Shown: one piece after another, positions 1 through 10,613 of the stretch
How the letters are laid out: the number at the start of each line of letters is the position of its first letter
How positions within the stretch are numbered: the stretch's first letter is position 1
Assembly (NCBI GenBank): GCA_000697055.1
Contig: JNDT01002295.1
Location: 1 to 40,834, forward strand
Reading direction: 5' to 3'
DNA: 40,834 bases
Origin: Saksenaea vasiformis B4078
Lineage: Eukaryota > Mucoromycota > Mucoromycetes > Mucorales > Saksenaeaceae
Notes under the pieces: generated by a model
Databases searched by the model: none
What the model was told of the DNA's origin: nothing
Seen by the model: only the letters and a program-made list of their open reading frames with translations
Translations under genes and position numbers: made by a program

Positions 1-1196
1 TATGCATCCATGCAACAATATTACGACGAAATCGCGGAGAACCCGCCTACAGTCGCAACCACAATGGAGTTCAAAAGATACATACAAACAATCAGTAATA
101 TACGTCGACCGTAAGTATAACATTTATTTGAGAATATTCAACGATACTAAAGTGGTCACTAGCATGCACGACTTTAATTGTTCTTATCGCCATCGTGAAA
201 ATCGGATGCTCTTGTACTCTGCACGACGTAGTACGTTAAATGTACTGGCTGACAGGGTAGCTACGGGTTTGCCCCGAGACGTAAGTGACAACATCTCTAA
301 TTATAGATCTAATGTCTATGTTTCGGATAGGATTTGATCCAACCGCATTATAAATCTACAAGATCAAAAAGGAAGCGCCGGCGGCGGCGGTTATGAGAAA
401 ATATTCACCAACAACAGCAGCAGCCGACCATCGTTGCATATGGTGATGCTGATTTGAAGCCTACAATGAGGGGTCTCGGTCCGTTACCAGTGAAGATATA
501 TGTTACATACTTTCCATTCGGATAATGCTAACTTAAAAACACATGCTAGCAATTCGGGAAAATACTCGCGCAGAAGTCCCTTGTTATACTAATAGACGAA
601 TATAACACTTCAAAAGTGTGCTCCAGCTGTGACAATGACACGCAGCAGTTTGTGACGCCCACTTCACGGTGCCAGCACAAGTAAGTCACTGGTTTTTGCA
701 AGCTCATACCAATTAACACTGTGTATCCTTAGAACGAAGTTGCTCCGTCGTCCGGGCGACGATCGTCGCAAAAGATACTGTTTGAATGAAGAAAATGTCA
801 TATTGCAAAGGACTTCGCAATGCCCTGAGTTGCAACCATTACGTGAGGATCAGATCATACCGAAAGCAAATTTCATTAACAGCATTCATGATAGCTTTGA
901 ACGATTTCCGCTGCCAGATCTATCCGATTAAATTGTGCAACCAACATCAGTTGGGAGGCGCTGGCATGGAACATGGAGAACAAAGGCCACTGGTATGTAA
1001 TTCCTGTGTGAAAGTATGAAGCTAAGGTTTTCTTTAGTTTTGGAATCGCGATATCAATGCGGGCAGAAACATGCGGCGGATTCTGGTCGCATACATGGAA
1101 GGTGACATGCAATTGCAGACAAGGCCCGCTGCATTACGTCGTCCACAACAGCAACAACAACAAGAACCTGCACCCCTTGGTGGTGCTAGGCCGTAA
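1..1196 (+). pseudogene. Fanzor-like (eukaryotic TnpB/IS605 OrfB family) nuclease, 5'-truncated by the window edge, probably decayed
   Basis: Fanzors are eukaryotic relatives of TnpB, RNA-guided DNA endonucleases carried on transposons. The window holds the C-terminal half. Plausible exons are 1-110, 163-280, 331-489, 550-680, 733-1013 and 1038-1196; the first four junctions are phase-consistent. Visible blocks are PTIVAYGDADL (exon 3), LVILIDEYNTSKVCSSC (exon 4: RuvC-II region plus first Cys pair of the zinc ribbon), VCNSC (second Cys pair) and WNRDINAGRNM (RuvC-III aspartate), then a Gln-rich tail. The order matches Fanzor/TnpB C-termini. Damage: an in-frame TGA at 394-396 after an Arg run, and another TGA at 783-785 in the frame leading to the second Cys pair. 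The catalytic RuvC-I part lies outside the window. Family assignment is firm; whether the stops lie in unrecognised introns is open. Confidence 0.72.
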
Positions 1197-1805
1197 GGAA
1201 CGGCCAACTAGCCTCTCGTTAGGCACTGGGAGAGCTTCGTAAGTACCATTTCAAATGTTTGTGACGACATTCTTATTTTCTTTGTGACTTGGGGCCCTTC
1301 CAAAACCAAGAACAGCTTCCGACTCATGGCAACCATACACCACTTTAAAAAAAGACATGACCGAATGATGATGGACCGCAATCTACCTATTTAGTACAAT
1401 AAAGTGAATGCATTGACACAGTGCTTGATGCAGCTTCAGCGGTCTCGGTGAGCGTTAGGTGGATGCATCTTGGACATGTAGTGGTGGTAGTAGCCTGGGC
1501 GTCTTTGCTGTCCGACATCCATTTTTCAGAGCAAGCAGTATTCATTAAATTTTTGTATTACAGTGAAGCACAATTAAACAACACTTCATAACGTAGTAGC
1601 AGTATTAAAACGAACGAAAAAAACATAATTACAGTATTCTAAAAGGAGAACCATCATGGCTGGAACCAGAAGCTAGTCGACACCGTCCTAGTGTGTTTTG
1701 CCGCTTTTCTTTCCAGATCGATGCGTAGGCTTTAGGTCTGGGTGGATTGCCGTACCATTACTATACAGACAATGAGTATTTTCTTCTATTTTTATCCATG
1801 TCGCA
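1197..1805. other. Intergenic interval downstream of the Fanzor remnant
   Basis: No coding region is supported. It is AT-rich with scattered short ORFs. In Fanzor and TnpB loci the guide (omega) RNA usually overlaps or follows the 3' end of the nuclease gene, so 1100-1500 is where one would look. I see no obvious folded element by eye. Confidence 0.4.
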
Positions 1806-3059
1806 TTACCCTTGACTTTGTACATCAACCGTTTCGTCGTCCTCTTCATCATCGGAGCGAACGTCCTTTGCCTCTGCTTGAAAAGCCATCTTATAAAATA
1901 CCTTGAAGATCATTGCGGTCCAGAAGAGAACCAAGGCGTACAAGCCAATCATCAGGCCAAGTATAATATACTTCACAAAGTAGGGGAACCAGTGACCTTC
2001 CAATGGCGCCAACTTAAACACTGGTACGTACAAGTCCGGCTCCGTGTATGTAGACCAGATGATACAGCCGTAAAGATACACACGGGTGTAGATCCATGTA
2101 ACCGCCATAAGCACGAAGGTGCAATTACAGATCGGACCCGGTACGGTGTAGTTCAACGCTTTCGCAAGCTATAGGAACCATTGATTAGTCTGATCAGTGG
2201 CAAATAGCACTATAAGAGACTTACAGCAATCAATGCATCCGGCAAATCCATACAAACAAAGACAGCATTACCGACACGGGTAAAGTTACAAGCATAGCTT
2301 AGACTAATCAAAAGCAAGGTGTTGATATGATGCGCAACCAATTCTCGGTAATCCTTTCTTGGGGCCTCAATCTGAAGTACAAAGATTTGTTGCAGCCAAT
2401 AAGCAAATTGCAATAGGTAATAGTATTTAAAGGCCTTGGTATAATCCGCCACTGGGTAGTCACGCCAGAAATAAGTACTGTCAAACCACCAAGGAGAGTT
2501 ATACATCACATACTGAGCAGAATAAAAGTCAGTTGAAACGCCACAGAAAGTCGTTACACTTACAATGCCATAACTGCAGCTGGCTGTGTAATACAGAAAA
2601 GCATAGGACTGTTCTGCAAAGCGCATGTGCTTTTTTCTTGAGACACCAGCACGTATCGCCAACGGGATGAGCACATAATTCATGGTAGCCGCACGTAGGA
2701 CAGTGAAGACGCAAATATAAAACAGTAGGAAGATGATATCCCACATGCTTTTTCTGTAGAGGCCGTTGTCAAGTTCGTTGGATATGAACATACACTTGTC
2801 GAAAAATGGAAGCTGCAGAAGGTAACCGGCAAACACCGTCAGGATAACTCGGAGAGGAAGTTCTGCATGGTCTTAGCAAATGCTCGCAACAAGTACAGGT
2901 AAGAACATTACCGATTTGGTTTTGAGCAAGGTAAGCTGTGACTTCTGCCACAGAGGAAAACCTTCTCTTCGCTGAAAGAGAGCTAATTCCTCGTAAGGCA
3001 GCTTTTTGTTTCATCTTCCATTCTGCCGAGAGCCGATGCTTCTGCTGCTGCTGCTTCAT
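1806..3059 (-). CDS. Ceramide synthase (LAG1/LAC1 family, TLC domain)
   Basis: Catalyses N-acylation of a sphingoid base by fatty acyl-CoA to give (dihydro)ceramide in the ER membrane. Exons 3059-2912, 2862-2225 and 2168-1806 (introns 49 and 56 nt) splice to 382 aa, the usual family length. The Lag1p motif is clear at about residues 217-262: the His-His pair at 227-228, then GNAVFVCMDLPDAL with the conserved Asp pair. Splicing exon 2 to 3 gives DALIALAKALNY, continuous with the family. Several hydrophobic helices fit a multipass TLC protein, and the C-terminus is acidic (DDEEDDETVD), as in other ceramide synthases. Start: the ATG at 3059 opens a Gln/basic cytosolic N-terminus; an upstream ATG in frame at 3143 would add 28 hydrophobic residues and is less likely. 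Confidence 0.93.
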
Positions 3060-3224
3060 GGTTACGGAGAAGAGAAAGAGAAAGATTTTTTGCTCTAACT
3101 GTCCAATGAGAAGTATAGTCAAGTTGAAACTCAGATGCGCCAAACAGCAGAAGCAGTAGCAAAGGTAACTGTCTTTAGCCTCCCTCTTCCACGTGCTTTA
3201 CTGGATTACATAAAGAGTCCGCAT

Positions 3225-3490
3225 ACATACTGAAGCATGGATAATTGCCCTTCAACCGATGATGCACTGGTATCCAGTATGGAATTGACTGAAACAGAGT
3301 TCCGAGTGTACGAATGACTCTCCGAAAAAGCAAGCTCTGAGCGCAAACCCAAGGATATCGTTAAACACTAGTCCAAAGAACGCTTTGCCTATCTGAGTAT
3401 CGTGCCGTATTGTTTACGGTGATACATACAGGTGAACTAGAAGACAACAAGGCATATTTCCTATACAACATTTGTTCAGACCGCAGGTGA
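3225..3490 (-). repeat. Dispersed repeat, copy 1 (second copy at about 31030-31290)
   Basis: The best-conserved block is ATCCAGTATGGAATTGACTG here against ATCCAGTATAGAATTGACTG at 31 kb. Flanking CAACCGATGATGCA/CAACCGGTGACGCA and GAATGACTC blocks keep the same order, followed by weaker similarity near 3420-3460 and 31210-31280. The two copies are direct and diverged. At the 31-kb copy part of the unit looks like an exon, so this may be debris of a multicopy gene or transposon. Confidence 0.6.
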
Positions 3491-3689
3491 AAGCCTGAAG
3501 ACAAGGAAGAATCATAGATCGTTATCGAGAATATTAATTGGATTGAACATAATTACGGCGCCCGCCCACTGTATACACAAGTTAATTCAAGCATTCAGTT
3601 CCAAAGCCATATGTGTTGAAGAAGGCCATTTGTTGTGCATGCGAACGATAACTCTAGAAATTTCGCCGTTGCAACTATTTTCTTTTTAA
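3490..3689. other. Spacer between the repeat and the phosphoesterase 3' end
   Basis: No ORF with recognisable coding character. It lies between two minus-strand genes and probably holds the phosphoesterase terminator and the ceramide synthase promoter. Confidence 0.4.
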
Positions 3690-5120
3690 TCAATCCAGAT
3701 CCCATGCAGGATTAGGGAGTTTATAGATACAATCTGTCCGAGGTGTTGAAAGATTGGCATAGGTATGAAACGGCCGTGCAAAACGATCTCGAAGAGTGAG
3801 AAACGGCATGCCAAATAATTCATGCAAAGTACTCGGCACTGAGGCATGTTCAAATGTATGAGATGATGGAATAACAAATGCCCGAGGTATCCGAGGACTG
3901 ATCAGAATAGCAGGGACACGAACACCCAGACGAGTAAAGTTAAACGTTGGATCGGTGATGTTATCGGGGTTAGGAACTCCGCTTGGAGGAGGGACATGAT
4001 CATAGAAGCCTAGCGATAACTTCAATATAGTTGTTCTCTCTTTTTGCGCTATTTATGCACCTCCATGCTCGTCCCATACAAGTAAAAATAAGAGATCATT
4101 CCACTGAGGACTACTTCTCAAGGCTTCGTATACCTGCTTGTAGAACTGTTCCCCTCGACGGATATCGTAGAACTTTCCCGCATGTGGATGCTGATCATTA
4201 CGCAAACGCTGGTCAATTCCAAACATAGCAGGCTCAATATAAGTGTATGCAGGCAGTACACCATTTTGTGCGTCTGCGAAAAATTCGTCCATCCCTTTGC
4301 CAGGGGACCGAAATGGCGAGCGGAAGTATCGGAAAAGAACAGTAGAGGGGACAGGCGATGCTGAATAAATACCATACGCTACATGCATCTGGTCCAGCTT
4401 CTCAAATGTAGTTACGAAAGGGTAACCTAACGTTGGGAAGTCGTTTGTTACCACTCCGCCTGAAGTCGCTGCATGCAAGAAGTTCCGGTTCGGGTAAGTG
4501 GAACCTAAATCATTTCCAACTGAGTCTGCCTGAAAATTTCCATGGGATTACCTGGTACGGATGAGAACCATCTCTAAAAACAAAATCATAAGTTGTTTCA
4601 TACTACTCTTTGTAACACAAAATCTTACATCTGACACAGCAAATTCTTTGGCAAGCGTGTACAACACGGGCATAGTCGTGTCGTTCATACCGCGCATAAT
4701 CTCTTCCGCCCTCCCTTCACCTCTGTACATAGCGTAGTTCTCCACAAATCCTTGCATATTAGGAGTTTTATCTTGATTGGGAGGGACGCCATATGCCAGA
4801 TTAAACAATTGCTGATCTACATCCGGAATGAAATTCTCAGGCTCCTCTGTACTACAACAATTGGGATACCGTCAGAACCTGTTTACACACTGACGGAACT
4901 TCCACTGGAACCATCCATTATGAGTCACACAGTATTCTCGACCGCTGTTCAGGCGATTGCACATGGACTTATTTGAACCATCTGTAACTGGGTTGATGCG
5001 TTGAAAATATCCCAAAAAGTGATCGTAGCTGTGATTCTCCATCATCAGTACCACCAGCGTTTTCAGTGGACTGGCCAGCACCGAGGAAAACATCAATAAC
5101 AATAAATAGCTGCGTACCAT
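3690..5120 (-). CDS. Secreted phosphoesterase (phospholipase C / acid phosphatase superfamily, PF04185-type)
   Basis: The family cleaves phosphate esters such as phospholipids; the exact substrate cannot be told. Exons 5120-4891, 4851-4629, 4573-4552, 4504-4061 and 4009-3690 splice in phase to 412 aa. Residues 1-17 form a signal peptide ending near LAS. The N-terminal active-site motif MENHSYDHFLG sits at about 27-37; YPNRNFLHAATS and DEHGGFYDHV (about 303-312) are the other family signatures. The third exon is only 22 nt, but it is needed to read SDRWFSSVPGS into YPNRNF. The first junction (donor GTGTGT at 4890) is the least certain. Expected to act in the secretory pathway or outside the cell, possibly in phosphate acquisition. 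Confidence 0.9.
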
Positions 5121-5154
5121 TCGTGCATATGCTATTCAACTGTGTTGAATTTCT

Positions 5155-5556
5155 TTATATAAAATAATGGCACGCATGTAAAGGGGATCTGATGCTTAAA
5201 GGGTGAGAAAACGTAAATACAGAAATTGGAATCCACGTTTGCGTCATAAATATTATGGGACGTCCAAGCCAAATAATTTTAGCGCTAGAGAGTGATGCGT
5301 CTTGGCGTGAAGAAGGGTTCATTTGCATTAATCCAAGAAATGATTCGCGCCTGGGTAACCTCAGCTTTGCATTAAACTGCTTCAGCGATGGTTTTTCGGT
5401 ATTCTTCCGGAAGCAGTAAAAATGTCTCAAGGTAAGGCAAATGTTCCGTTGAAGCAAGAATATTATCTTTGCATTGAGGTACTTCAGTGATCGATTTCCC
5501 AATATTCTGTCGGAAAGCAGTAAAAATGTTTCGAGATAAGAACAGGTTTCATCCAA
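5155..5556. repeat. Region with a tandem duplication of about 102-104 bp
   Basis: Units start at 5369 and 5471; both carry GCATT..CTTCAG..GAT..TTC and then GCAGTAAAAATGT (at 5413 and 5517), with substitutions and small indels. A 133-aa minus-strand ORF spans the region and so shows a repeated peptide pattern, but it matches no family I recognise and its composition looks non-coding. Confidence 0.6.
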
Positions 5557-5619
5557 AATGATCCGTATTTATAGGCTCATATGGATGATTTCTAAATTCT
5601 TTGGCTCTGTTTTCCAAAA

Positions 5620-6110
5620 ACGCATCCCCGGTAAGGATATCAATTTGTATACATACAGGATTATTCATGCTTTTATGTCTATTCTTTCGCCTGCATGACC
5701 TCTGTCCCGAACCGTCTCGGCTGTGGTGTAGCCCATTCTTCACCACCAGGTAAGTAAATGTTATCACGCGCAGCCTCACTCAACTTTCACGACAGAACCT
5801 CGCCAGACGTTGTATCGCTTCAAGTCCTCTGCAATGGGGCAGGCTGCCGCCATTGGGTGGCTATCTCCCTCACGGGTAAGTAAAGTGACATCAAAGTATC
5901 TTCCATTTACTAAGCGCGAATAAATTTTTATGCTGCTCAAATAAAGTTTGCGTCCATCTGGGGACCAAGTTGATGTAAGTGGAATACTATTTTATCGCAT
6001 ATTTTACCCCTTATTTAGGGCAAACCTGGCTCTTGATGGAGGCAAAATTTACATAGAGTAGCGTAAAGATGCATTCAATAAAAAACATAGAAACGTTGAT
6101 GACAAAGGCA
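5620..6110 (+). repeat. Dispersed repeat family R, copy 1
   Basis: Shares ordered blocks with 23985-24520: GACCTCTGTCC, GACGTTGTATC/GACGTCGTATC, CTTCAAG, TTTTTATGC, CGACCAAGTTGATGTAAGT-like, GCAAACCTGG/GCAAACTGGG, TTCAATAAA. It shares CCTGCATGACCTCTGTCCCG with the reverse complement of 25040-25080. The copies are heavily diverged. No coding frame is conserved between copies, so this is probably a non-autonomous element or LTR-like sequence. Confidence 0.6.
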
Positions 6111-6692
6111 AACCGGCTTGTGAGGCTGATGTATGCATTGCTCGTGAGAGCATGACACATCGTCAAGTGAATTGTAAAAAAAGGATACATATTGCAACTG
6201 CTTGAATAATAGCTTGCACGTATCCTGTCAAGTGCTGAGAGATTGATAATAGGCTGCTGCTTCCTTTGCTGCCTTCTATTCTTCATTATCCGCGTGATAT
6301 AGCCACCCTATTTGACATGAATTACATTTTCTATAGGACTATTCGGCTTTAGGCTTGGTTGAAGCACTAACTTCTGCTGTTTTTAAAACTCTTCCTATCG
6401 ACCAAGCTATCTTCTCGCCGACCGCTCCTGATTGATCTGAACGTGCTTCTGTATGTATGTGTATCGAATGATATATCTTTCGTGTTGTCCGTTCTGTTGC
6501 TTACTTGCTGCTCTGAGTGTAGATGTGACTTCGCCATTTTGTTTCCACCAAAGTGTCGGCTGTGCATGTCGTGATCGAAAGGAAATCCTATGGCGAAATC
6601 CATTTCAGCCACCGCAGGCGTATTTAATTCGTCCACACAAAAGATCTGTGCAAAAGTTTGCTGACTAACCAACAGACGTTCCTCTTTCCACT
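6111..6692. other. Intergenic interval upstream of GCL
   Basis: No supported gene. The 91-101 aa ORFs here have no family signature and no splice-linked neighbours. The proximal part should contain the promoter of the glutamate-cysteine ligase gene. Confidence 0.4.
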
Positions 6693-9070
6693 ATGGGTCT
6701 TTTGTCGCTTGGAACACCTCTCCATTGGGATAATGCAAAGAAATACGCGAACCATGTTCGCTCACATGGCATTGATCAGTTTCTGCATATCTACCATCGT
6801 ATGAAATCGCAATCCAGACAGTGTCTTCTTTGGGGCGACGAGGTAATTCTATGCAAACATGTTTTATTGTTCGGCAAATCTTACTGTACAACAGATAGAG
6901 TATGTCGTAGTGAATATGGATGAAGAAAATCACAAGAGTCGCCTATCTCTTCGAGTCTTTGAAATATTAGCCGAGTTGCAGAAGTCTGAACAGGATTATA
7001 TCGATGGAAAGATAACGTAGGTGGATGGATTTACAAGAAGTGATCTGTATTTCTTTTCTGTCTGATTAACGTTGTTATCACATAGGGAAGAACCGCAAGC
7101 ATTGTGGAGACCAGAATATGGCCGCTTCATGCTCGAGGGAACACCCGGCGCGCCCTATGGATCGACTTTCCGTGATCTGGTGAACGTTGAGCAGAACATG
7201 AAGATGCGACGACAGCTCGCGCTTTCTGCAATGAAACCAAACGAAATACCCGTCACCCTCGTCAATTATCCTCGCCTAGGCTGCCCGAATGAACTGGAGC
7301 CGAACCATGAACCTCAAGGCAAAGCATGTCAAAGCTTGTTTGTGCCTGATGAAATCATTAATCCGCATGCACGCTTCCCGTAAGTTTAAACAGCGCACAA
7401 TCTGTATGGATTACTAATCCAAGCATTAGCACGTTGACGGCCAATATTCGCCGTCGCCGTCAAGCCAAAGTAGAGATCAACATGCCCATCTATCACGATA
7501 AGAACACGCCTCGCCCTTTTATTGACCCAACCATCCCATGGGATCGCGATCTATTTGTTCATGACAAGGAAGCAAAGGAGGGCGCGGCGAAACCGGACCA
7601 TATCTACATGGATGCTATGGCCTTTGGCATGGGTTGCTGCTGCCTTCAAATTACTTTCCAGGCCTGTAATGTGGCTGAGGCAAGACGTCTGTATGACCAT
7701 CTCGCACCGGTGGCTCCAATTATGGTAAAGTCTTGTACAATTGTTCGCGTCCTTCAAACTTAATCCAGGATAGCTCGCATTAACTGCAGCAGCACCCATA
7801 TTCCGAGGCTATTTGGCTGATGTAGATTGTCGATGGAACGTGATCGCCGCCAGTGTAGATGACAGAACACGAGAAGAACGAGGTTTGGACGTAAGTATCT
7901 TTATGTCTGCATTTATGTTGCTAATTTTACTGCAGCCTTTGACAAAAGACCGCTTCGTTATCAACAAATCTCGTTATGACTCGGTCGATTCGTATATTTC
8001 GGACGATGCAATGTATAAACCCAAATATAACGATTTAGACCTGGTATACGACAAAGACATTTATGATAAGTTGCGAAAAAATGATGTCGACGACCTTCTC
8101 GCAAAGCATATCTCCCATCTTTTCATCCGCGACCCACTCGTCATCTTTGAGGAGCTACTGGAGCAGGACGATCAAGTATCTTCAGATCACTTTGAGGTAG
8201 GGAAGATGATTAATTAAGTGATAAATGACCAACAGTTTGCTGCAGAATCTTCAATCAACAAATTGGCAGACTGTCCGATTCAAACCGCCACCACCGAATT
8301 CAGATATTGGATGGCGTGTGGAATTTAGAAGCATGGAGATTCAATTGACTGATTTCGAAAACGCTGCGTTTGCGGTTTTCATCGTCTTGTTGACGCGTGC
8401 AATTTTGAGTTTTGGACTCAACTTCTATATCCCAATGTCAAAAGTGAGTGGCAGAACCTTGACCGGGAAGCATCTGTTGACATCAACAGTATAGGTGGAC
8501 GAGAACATGCAGACAGCCCATAAACGTGCAGCTGTACTAAATGACAAGTTCTATTTCCGTAAGAATGTGTTTACATGTAAGTTGACGCTATTTGGCCATC
8601 CTTCGCCTTCTGATCCTGCCTAGCTCAAAATGCACAGGCTGCTCAAGAGAACAACCAAGACGACGAGGGAGAGGATGATTATGAACTATTCACAATGAAT
8701 GAGATCATCAATGGCAAGGTAAGTGAGAGCGTATGGTTGCAAACGAGTTTGTTTACTTATATTGTCATGATTGCAGGAAAATGTTTTCCCAGGTTTCATT
8801 CCTTTGATTTATAGCTACCTCGACAGCACGAATATCGATATTGAGACTCGCTGCAAATTGTCGAGCTACCTCTCATTAATAAGCCGCCGTGCCAGTGGCG
8901 AGCTCATGACAGGTGCTGCGTTTTTACGCCACTTTGTCACGAGCCATCCAGACTACAAGCAGGATTCCGTTGTGAGTCCAGCCATCACTTACGATTTGGT
9001 CAAAACTGTAGATAAGATCGCTAAGGGCGAGATCAAGGCTCCTGAGCTCTTGGGCGAATTTTCAGCATAG
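6693..9070 (+). CDS. GSH1: Glutamate-cysteine ligase catalytic subunit
   Basis: Joins L-glutamate and L-cysteine with ATP, the first and limiting step of glutathione synthesis in the cytosol. Ten exons: 6693-6842, 6895-7016, 7086-7379, 7430-7724, 7774-7890, 7936-8196, 8246-8443, 8495-8576, 8624-8718 and 8777-9070. They join in phase to 635 aa, the normal eukaryotic GCL length. Diagnostic stretches are MGLLSLGTPLHW at the start, WGDEIEY (about 47-53, metal/substrate glutamates), GTPGAPYG, the Cys-rich MGCCCLQITFQ (about 256-266), QSTNWQTVRFKPPPPNSDIGWRVEFR and the C-terminal SGELMTGAAFLR. Introns are 46-69 nt. Two junctions were chosen by homology over a nearer AG: 7773/7774 rather than 7767, and 8245/8246 rather than 8235. 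The gene is complete; it converges on PEX16. Confidence 0.96.
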
Positions 9071-9336
9071 CCATTGCATTGACTTACTCGTCCACTACCC
9101 TTGCAATCGTTTTTTCTCTAATTTTGTAGTTGCGTACATCCTTTTTGTTTCCTTTTTGTTTCCCTTTTCCATTAGATATATAACTAGATACAGGTAAAAG
9201 TCCGTTGGTGTTTTGTGCGAAAATTTTGGTCGTGTCTACGCAGTAGTGAGGAAGTAAAAAAGGAAAAGGTCATGTGTTAGACGCCATACATAACAGTGGC
9301 TATTAGCTATCAAACTTTATTTAAATTGTGGTGATC
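9071..9336. terminator. Shared 3' region between convergent GCL and PEX16
   Basis: T-rich plus-strand sequence (repeated CCTTTTTGTTTC around 9140-9165) follows the GCL stop. An A/T-rich stretch near 9310-9330 precedes the PEX16 stop on the other strand. No gene fits. Both polyadenylation regions must lie in these roughly 270 bp, so the transcripts may overlap antisense. Confidence 0.4.
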
Positions 9337-10613
9337 CTATGAAGCGGCAGTATAGAAGTAGTATTGTTCCCAGAACGGCAGATACTCGTTAAATGCAGCT
9401 ATTACAAATGAAGTTGAGTACTAATCTAAATGAATGCTATCGTCATGTCACCTGCGATGATGGATATCAGAGGTCGATGCTCAGTTGTGTCACAGAATTT
9501 TTCTAGCCATGGTCTATAGTGACGATATCAGTTTAGGTTCGTCGTGTTGATGATGTCTTACTTGGTGAACCTGCTAAACATGGGCTCACGTAAGAGATAA
9601 TACAGGAATAGATAATCTCTTCGTCGCGCCTCCTCTTTTTCCAATGGCGACATTGGCTGCATTCGTGCCGCCGTACGCGACAAGCAGTCAATCCCAAGTG
9701 AAATTAGCCATGGTTTCCACTCATCTACTTCTCGCTCTTCGGTCTTTTCGTGATAAGGTCCCGATATCATTGTTAAGACTATTCTCACTAATCAGTTAAC
9801 GGTTTTGGCGCTGGCGAAAATATTTACCGTAGATTACCGGGCGGATAATCCACAGTATTTCCGCGATATAAGCCCATCCTCTCCTTGGATGAGGTTTCGA
9901 ATAATGACCCCATAGTGAAGGATCGGATGTTGGTGGTGTTCCGATGCGTGGGTCAAATGAAGTTAATTCAAATTTGGCAGTGTCTGACGGTTCGAAGGAC
10001 ACAGGATCCACGTTACGAATGAAGTGCGTCGGATGGAGTATCATGCGTTTTTTTGCTCCATAAAATAACGCTAGACGAAGCACGGCTCTAAAAGAAAGAT
10101 AATATTAAATATCATGGGCCTTTTTTCTTTCTGGGGGGGACTTGATACTTGATGCTTTCCAAACCAGCGATGAGACGCCAACGATTGCGATTACCCCAAT
10201 GGCGAGTAACAAGTAATTCAAAGACTACTTCTGTGTAGGAAATAACGCTGAGCGTCATTGCTACAGTGGTTTTGTAATATCGTTCAACATGAGCGTTAAA
10301 AGAAAATTGTGTATCGTTCGCTTTTCGAATGAGAAGATGGTTATGACGAAGTAATACAAGATTTAGGAGAGACAGAACTTTTTGGCAATGAGTTATGGGA
10401 CCTTCCTGCCATTCTGTTCAAGTTACTTGTTTGGTAGCATAATTCGATATCTTCAAATCGACCTTTGAAGGATAAATTAATTTAGGAAATTGTGGTGCAA
10501 TACCTGTTACCAGGAAGAAGAAGCGAAGCTGCTCTAAGAAGATCCTCAATCAACTCTATTCGAGAGGCATAATGACGACTAGTAAAACGCAAGAGGGTGG
10601 AAGAAGAAATCAT
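9337..10613 (-). CDS. PEX16: Peroxisomal membrane biogenesis protein PEX16
   Basis: PEX16 is a membrane peroxin acting early in peroxisome membrane formation with PEX3. The gene is in seven exons: 10613-10511, 10462-10427, 10377-10149, 10087-9801, 9736-9562, 9513-9452 and 9398-9337. All phases agree, giving 317 aa. Recognisable blocks are RIELIEDLLRAASLLLPGRFED (about 18-39, family LPGRFED signature), SLLNLVLLRHN, RWRLIAGLESIKAVLRL, WAYIAEILWIIRPVIY, EWKPWLISLGIDCLS, RRRDYLFLYYLLREPMF and the C-terminal EYLPFWEQYYFYTAAS. Exon 2 is only 36 nt. The N-terminal start at 10613 is uncertain: homologues have some 20 more residues, and TTTACTAG at about 10580 could be an acceptor for an upstream exon. 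The 9800/9736 junction is inferred from homology. Confidence 0.9.

Noticed and set aside
1812..2174. 120-aa plus-strand ORF
   Set aside because: Lies opposite the last exon of ceramide synthase, which matches its family closely.
5178..5193. 16-bp match AAGGGGATCTGATGCT also near 39316
   Set aside because: One short match in about 40 kb can arise by chance, and the flanks do not extend it.
5155..5556. 133-aa minus ORF as a repeat-containing protein
   Set aside because: The repeat is at DNA level with indels between units, and the sequence has no coding-like composition.
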